Below, one piece after another: positions 6,171 through 9,776 of a stretch of 9,776 bases of DNA (its first letter is position 1; every line of letters starts with the position of its first letter). The stretch comes from Bacteroidales bacterium. GTDB lineage: Bacteria; Bacteroidota; Bacteroidia; Bacteroidales; Dysgonomonadaceae. The stretch lies in contig JAAYFR010000103.1 of NCBI GenBank assembly GCA_012728155.1, positions 1 through 9,776 on the forward strand. The letters are read 5' to 3'. Under the pieces are notes generated by a model that saw only the letters and a list, made by a program, of their open reading frames with translations, did no database searches and was not told the DNA's origin. The translations under genes were made by a program, and so were the position numbers.

Positions 6171-7511
6171 CTACAATCCAAAGAACCATTTCGCCATGGA
6201 GAAGTAGATGAGCACGCCCATTATATCGGCAATGGTGGTGATCATGGGTGCACTGGCAGTGGCTGGGTCTAATTTCAACTTTGTAAAGATAAGAGGCAAC
6301 ATCATACCTATCACGCTGCCAACCACTACCGTAGCAAGCATGGTGAGGGCAACTACCGGGATGATATCCGGTGCGCGAAAGCTGGCGACAAGGGAGACGC
6401 CGGCAGCCATGGTTATTCCCAAAAGCAATGAAACAACCAGTTCCTTACTCAATAGCCGCATCCAGTCTTGTCGACGCACATCGCCTATGGCAAGGGCACG
6501 AATCATTAGGGTGGCAGATTGGGAGCCTGCATTTCCTCCACTGTCTATCAGTAGGGGCAGAAAAAATACCAAGGCAACAACCGTCTCAATCACATTCTCG
6601 AATCGAGACATGACATAACCTGAGAAAACATTCATAAATACCAATACCATCAACCAACCTACCCGTTTCTTATAAAGAAAGGAGACGGTTGCCAGTACAG
6701 GATTGATGATCGCGTCCTGCATCGCACCAAACTTGTGAAAATCTTCCGTGTCCTCTTCTTCTGCCACATCAAAAATATCGTCAATGGTAACAACACCCAG
6801 CAGTGTGTTGGTGCTGTCCACAACAGGTAAAGCCACGCGATTGTAATCCTTGAAAATCTGTACCGCTGCCTCCTGATCATCAAAAGCGTTTAATACCACG
6901 ACTTTATGATCGATCAGATCCTCAATCTTTTCATCCTGAGCGGCGAGTAATATGTCTCGGATAGGGAGGTCGCCGATCAGTTTCCATTGCTGGTTTACCA
7001 CATAGACTACCTCTAAAGTTTCGGCCTCTTTCCCGAAACGGCGGATATGTTGCAGCGTCTCAGCGACGGTAAAATGTAATTTCACCGCCACATATTGAGG
7101 TGTCATCAGCCGACCGATACTCTCTTCCGGGTATCCGAGCAGCTGTGTTGTTTGTTTCAGATTTTCAGTGCTCAACAACTGCATCAGTTGTTGGCTTACT
7201 TTCCCGGGTAGTTCTTCAAATAAAGCGGTACGGTCGTCCGGATTCATGTCATTCATCAGGTCGGTAAGGCGCGATGCATGATGTGCCAGCCCGTCGATAA
7301 TTTCACCCTGTTTTTCGGGGTGAAGCTCACTGAATACCTCTGTGGCCTCTTTTCCTGGAAGAAAGCGGAAAAGGATGATGGATTGAAATGGGTTGCTGTG
7401 TTCAATAAGGTAGATGATATCGGGAACATCCATTTTTGTAAGTTCCTTCTTCAGGCTGCTCCAAGCCCTCTCTTTTATGAGTTTCTGAAAATTGATTTGG
7501 ATATCTGTCAT
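6171..7511 (-). CDS. mgtE: MgtE family magnesium transporter
   Basis: The protein has 446 residues, the usual MgtE length. It forms a Mg2+ channel in the inner membrane, gated by its cytoplasmic domains. Domains in order: a MgtE N-domain of helical repeats (about 10-135); a pair of CBS domains (about 137-255) with RLMTPQYVAV and VTIDDIFDVAEEE, rich in acidic residues that sense Mg2+ in the family; then a five-helix membrane domain (about 285-446). The pore signature PLLIDSGGNAGSQ is at 319-331, and LDPATASAPMITTIAD carries the conserved pore Asp near 429 (equivalent to Asp432 of the Thermus protein). It has its own promoter and a structured leader with a masked Shine-Dalgarno, so it is probably regulated at translation. 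The preceding rsmD operon has no clear terminator, so some read-through is possible. Confidence 0.97.
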   Translation of the reverse strand: MTDIQINFQKLIKERAWSSLKKELTKMDVPDIIYLIEHSNPFQSIILFRFLPGKEATEVFSELHPEKQGEIIDGLAHHASRLTDLMNDMNPDDRTALFEELPGKVSQQLMQLLSTENLKQTTQLLGYPEESIGRLMTPQYVAVKLHFTVAETLQHIRRFGKEAETLEVVYVVNQQWKLIGDLPIRDILLAAQDEKIEDLIDHKVVVLNAFDDQEAAVQIFKDYNRVALPVVDSTNTLLGVVTIDDIFDVAEEEDTEDFHKFGAMQDAIINPVLATVSFLYKKRVGWLMVLVFMNVFSGYVMSRFENVIETVVALVFFLPLLIDSGGNAGSQSATLMIRALAIGDVRRQDWMRLLSKELVVSLLLGITMAAGVSLVASFRAPDIIPVVALTMLATVVVGSVIGMMLPLIFTKLKLDPATASAPMITTIADIMGVLIYFSMAKWFFGL

Positions 7512-7516
7512 AATAG

Positions 7517-7544
7517 TCTCCTTTCTACTTTGACTGAAAGGAGA
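7517..7544 (-). promoter_or_regulatory. Hairpin sequestering the mgtE Shine-Dalgarno
   Basis: In the mgtE mRNA, TCTCCTTTC (7544-7536) can pair perfectly over 9 bp with GAAAGGAGA (7525-7517) around a 10-nt loop. The second arm contains AAAGGAG, ending 6 nt before the ATG at 7511, a strong Shine-Dalgarno at good spacing. The first arm is an anti-Shine-Dalgarno. Folding would block ribosome binding, so this looks like a translational switch. The trigger (Mg2+, temperature or protein) is not visible. Confidence 0.6.
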
Positions 7545-7545
7545 G

Positions 7546-7582
7546 TATCCCCTTACAGGTCAAGGATGTTACTGTAGTGATA
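7546..7582 (-). promoter_or_regulatory. Upstream hairpin of the mgtE leader
   Basis: In mRNA sense, TATC (7582-7579) and TACAG (7576-7572) pair with CTGTA (7558-7554) and GATA (7549-7546) around a 13-nt loop. It sits one nucleotide upstream of the Shine-Dalgarno hairpin, so the leader of about 114 nt (7625-7512) is mostly structured. I could not match it to the M-box or another named Mg2+ riboswitch by eye. Confidence 0.4.
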
Positions 7583-7628
7583 TTTTCGGGGGTCTTCGTC
7601 CATTTGACAATTTGTTTTTTTAATGTGG

Positions 7629-7659
7629 CAAATATAGATTTTTTTTTTGGATTGACCAA
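7629..7659 (-). promoter_or_regulatory. Predicted mgtE promoter
   Basis: On the minus strand, TTG (7659-7657) is followed after 20 bp by TATATTTG (7636-7629), the same geometry as the other two clear promoters here. The predicted transcription start is near 7625. Between it and the rsmD stop at 7703 is AT-rich sequence with an A10 tract (minus strand) and no convincing terminator. Confidence 0.6.
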
Positions 7660-7702
7660 CAGAAACTACAAGAGATACTTCCGGTTTGTGAGAAAGTAGA
7701 GA

Positions 7703-8236
7703 TTAAAATTTAAAAAAGGAAAAATGAACGTTCCCATATTTACGTTCTTTCTCAAAATGGGGGAGATCTGAAAAATTGAGTTTTTTGGAGTGTTCCATGA
7801 CAAATAATCCTCCCTCTTTGACCAGTTTTTTGTGGATGATGATCTCAGGAATCTTTATTGCATCGGTCAGATCGAAAGGGGGATCGGCAAAGATAAAGTC
7901 GAATTGTTGCCTGAGAGATTGAAGGTATTTAAATACATCTCCTTTCACAGCGAACAACTCCTTTGCCTCGAGTCTTTCCTGTGCCCGACATATGAAGTTG
8001 AAATGGTTTTGGTTCTGTTCCACACTGACGACGTAGGGGCATCCGCGCGAGATCAATTCAAAGGCGATGCTCCCTGTGCCGGAAAAGAGATCCAAAGCGG
8101 TTGTCTCTTCCCAATCGAGCAGGTTGTGGAGCACATTAAAAAGTCCTTCCCGGGCAAAATCAGTCGTAGGACGTGCTTTCAGATTGGATGGAACCTGAAT
8201 TCGTCTCGATTTGTATTTCCCTCCAATTATGCGCAT
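7703..8236 (-). CDS. rsmD: 16S rRNA (guanine(966)-N(2))-methyltransferase RsmD
   Basis: At 177 residues this is typical for RsmD, which transfers a methyl group from S-adenosylmethionine to N2 of G966 in helix 31 of 16S rRNA during small-subunit assembly. The N-terminus MRIIGGKYKSRRI and the substrate-side RPTTDFAREGLFNVL (22-36) are family signatures. Motif I for AdoMet binding is DLFSGTGSIAFE (49-60), SVEQN (71-75) provides the acidic ribose contact, and the catalytic motif DPPF is at 118-121. The start codon overlaps the end of the DUF3822 gene by 10 bp, implying translational coupling. It is the last gene of a three-gene unit. Confidence 0.95.
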   Translation of the reverse strand: MRIIGGKYKSRRIQVPSNLKARPTTDFAREGLFNVLHNLLDWEETTALDLFSGTGSIAFELISRGCPYVVSVEQNQNHFNFICRAQERLEAKELFAVKGDVFKYLQSLRQQFDFIFADPPFDLTDAIKIPEIIIHKKLVKEGGLFVMEHSKKLNFSDLPHFEKERKYGNVHFSFFKF

Positions 8237-9042
8237 AAGATAGCCACCATATCAGTGGGGATTGTTCTCTTTTGTTCTTCGGTCAATATCACTTTCGGCC
8301 TCAATTCCACCTGTTCAATCCGTCGGATCAGTTTTTTCAGCAGATCGACTGTCGATTTTTGCGCCTCTATATTTCCGGAGAGAAAAAGCCTCTCTGTAGA
8401 TTGATCGAAATTGAGTTTTTCCCATACACTTGCAATAAAGTAAGTGGTGTCGTGAGGATCAATCGCTTGGAATGTATTTGTGGAAAGTAGCCGATTCCCG
8501 GAGAAAGAGGAGATGGTGAGATAATCATCGTGAAAGTCGGCAAAGCAGCACTTTTCGGCTTCATCTCTTTTTTGAGATTGGAACAGCTGAATAAGAAGTG
8601 AAGAGTGGTGATGGAATATGGGATTCCATAAACTCCTTGAGAGAAATGAATGAACCTCCTCGTCGATATTGAAGAGAGTTCGGATATCATCCCCCAAATG
8701 ATTGTCTGTGAGAATAATCCCCTTTCTCTCATGAAAATTGAAATGGAAGAGCTCCTCAGTCCGTCTCTTATCAAAATAAATATCAGGAACAAGTGTATAA
8801 AAAGGGGAGACCACTGTTACAGTCACCTGATTGAATGCCTGGCTGAAAAAACCGAGATCAAAAATCAGTTTCTTGATATTGTCTATATAGGAGAGTTTGC
8901 CACTAAGTTTGGTTTCCTGAAAATGGAAAATAGCAGCATCTCCCGGACAATGGATGCAAAAAGAAAATCCATTCGGCGATAGCCGAATGGATAAATTGTA
9001 TCTTTCCGAATATGCCAGATCGATATTTTCAGGTAAGAACAT
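8227..9042 (-). CDS. DUF3822 family protein
   Basis: This 271-residue protein belongs, by recognition, to DUF3822, a family of unknown function found in Bacteroidota, typically next to rsmD. Visible family-like stretches are YNLSIRLSPNGFSFCIH near the N-terminus (15-31), VTVVSPFYTLVPDIYFD, the HSFLSRSLWNPIFHHHSS region, CCFADFHDDYLTISSF and the closing LFLSGNI. No signal peptide or membrane segment is seen, so it is probably cytoplasmic. The pairing of repeated beta-strand-like segments suggests a two-lobed fold, but that is only an impression. It starts 20 bp after the preceding gene's stop and overlaps rsmD by 10 bp. Codons 17-26 carry a terminator-like hairpin. Confidence 0.85.
   Translation of the reverse strand: MFLPENIDLAYSERYNLSIRLSPNGFSFCIHCPGDAAIFHFQETKLSGKLSYIDNIKKLIFDLGFFSQAFNQVTVTVVSPFYTLVPDIYFDKRRTEELFHFNFHERKGIILTDNHLGDDIRTLFNIDEEVHSFLSRSLWNPIFHHHSSLLIQLFQSQKRDEAEKCCFADFHDDYLTISSFSGNRLLSTNTFQAIDPHDTTYFIASVWEKLNFDQSTERLFLSGNIEAQKSTVDLLKKLIRRIEQVELRPKVILTEEQKRTIPTDMVAILCA
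8958..8992 (-). terminator. Terminator-like hairpin inside the DUF3822 coding sequence
   Basis: On the minus strand, ATCCATTCGGC (8992-8982), loop TATC, and GCCGAATGGAT (8977-8967) form a perfect 11-bp stem. The T-rich run TTTTCTTTTT (8967-8958) follows, its first T being the last base of the stem. By form it is a Rho-independent terminator, yet it lies about 50-85 nt into an open gene. It could attenuate DUF3822 and rsmD when translation is poor, or be a by-product of codon choice. Termination is not shown. Confidence 0.45.
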
Positions 9043-9062
9043 AGGCTGATGTTAGGAATTTC

Positions 9063-9767
9063 TTATTCCCAATTTCCGGCATTATTGTTAGCCGCTTCAA
9101 GTGATCCAACCTGCATTCCGGGGTATCTGTTGCCTGGACGATCAAGCACCTCCTGAATTATCTGATCTACCAACCTTTTGTCGAGGTCATTTAAATAGAC
9201 CGAATAGTGAGTTTTTGCTTCAAATACCTGTATCGGATAATTTGATGCTGTAGTTATCGAATCGACTCCCATTTCAAAACTGGCCCCATTTCCATAGGGT
9301 ACCAATAGAAGAGAATCGGGAGCGAAATTGTGACGATTTGGGAACAAAACCTCAATGGCGGGAGAATAGATAGAGTCTCTTACCAGTTGGGGCGCACCTT
9401 TCGACTCATCCCAAAGACCGGCATCCTTGATTGCTTTTTGGTTTCCCGATCTGATAATCTGCATGGCTTTTGCTTCTGTCATACCTGCTTCCAACTGAGC
9501 CTCTGTGAGATCTCCTGCTTTTACTACGGTAGCAATTTTTCCATTTTTTACGAAATGGATTAGTGTGTCAAAACTGGCAGTGTAAGAACCGGATTGGGCG
9601 CGGAGAGCAACCTGTGCCGTACGGATATCCACCAAACGTTGGATAACTGCCCTGTTACGTTTTGTTACTTCTGCATCAAAATCAACCTGTCCTTGGATAC
9701 TTCTCCAGCTAACGTAAGCCAAAAGAATAATGGCTACTGCTAAAAGCGCTCTCATTACAACTTTCAT
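9063..9767 (-). CDS. Membrane-anchored protein of unknown function
   Basis: I do not recognise a characterised family, though similar proteins seem to occur at this position in other Bacteroidales (memory, unchecked). The 234-residue protein begins with one membrane helix (about 5-21) after MKVVMR. A charged, probably helical segment follows (about 30-58), then GSYTASFDTLIHFVKNGKI (60-78). The C-terminal part has SFEMGVDSITTASNYPIQVF (163-182), a KTHYSVYLNDLD stretch and a polar end, EAANNNAGNWE. Helix, helical linker and a G-x-Y motif loosely recall type II secretion pseudopilins, but there is no prepilin-peptidase site. It probably faces the periplasm. DUF3822 follows after 20 bp, so they are likely one operon. 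Only 9 bp upstream are visible, so its promoter is outside the window. Confidence 0.8.
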   Translation of the reverse strand: MKVVMRALLAVAIILLAYVSWRSIQGQVDFDAEVTKRNRAVIQRLVDIRTAQVALRAQSGSYTASFDTLIHFVKNGKIATVVKAGDLTEAQLEAGMTEAKAMQIIRSGNQKAIKDAGLWDESKGAPQLVRDSIYSPAIEVLFPNRHNFAPDSLLLVPYGNGASFEMGVDSITTASNYPIQVFEAKTHYSVYLNDLDKRLVDQIIQEVLDRPGNRYPGMQVGSLEAANNNAGNWE

Positions 9768-9776
9768 GGACTTTTC

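Noticed and set aside
7663..7702. A possible terminator after rsmD
   Set aside because: Only a 6-bp stem with a G-U pair can be drawn, with no following T-run on the minus strand; too weak to call.
7832..8404. A 190-codon open frame on the plus strand opposite rsmD and DUF3822
   Set aside because: It is antisense to two well-supported genes, has low-complexity Cys/Ser/Phe-rich composition without a recognisable domain, and no promoter or start context.

Overview
The window looks like a chromosomal segment of a Bacteroidota genome, most likely order Bacteroidales (a Dysgonomonadaceae- or Bacteroidaceae-like member is my inference, not shown). Four things point there. There is a GH92 lipoprotein. 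A DUF3822 gene overlaps rsmD, an arrangement I associate with Bacteroidales. The TonB-dependent receptor has an extended basic signal peptide. The spacers upstream of genes repeatedly carry the Bacteroidota -7 element TAnnTTTG, three times with TTG 20 bp upstream, and Shine-Dalgarno sites are mostly absent.

Layout, left to right. Positions 1-1868 (minus) hold the N-terminal ~620 codons of a GH92 alpha-mannosidase-like lipoprotein running off the left edge. A 192-bp divergent promoter region separates it from a plus-strand aspartate-dehydrogenase-like Rossmann protein (2061-2849), whose promoter abuts its ATG. This gene converges on a minus-strand D-2-hydroxyacid-dehydrogenase-fold protein (2937-3830), which appears to have lost the family's catalytic Arg/Glu/His. 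Positions 4076-6106 (minus) encode a BtuB/CirA-like TonB-dependent outer-membrane receptor with a terminator hairpin after it. Positions 6171-7511 (minus) encode an MgtE magnesium transporter. Its own promoter drives a leader of about 114 nt, in which a perfect 9-bp hairpin buries a strong Shine-Dalgarno sequence. Positions 7703-9767 (minus) form a compact operon: an unknown membrane-anchored protein, DUF3822, then rsmD.

Functionally the window mixes surface polysaccharide/glycan use (GH92), outer-membrane nutrient uptake (TonB receptor), Mg2+ transport, rRNA modification and two small NAD(P)-binding proteins of uncertain substrate. There are no tRNA, rRNA, IS or CRISPR features. I see no clear undescribed multi-gene system. 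The points most worth a second look are the masked ribosome-binding site of mgtE, an 11-bp terminator-like hairpin inside the DUF3822 coding sequence, and the two dehydrogenase-fold proteins with substituted catalytic positions.
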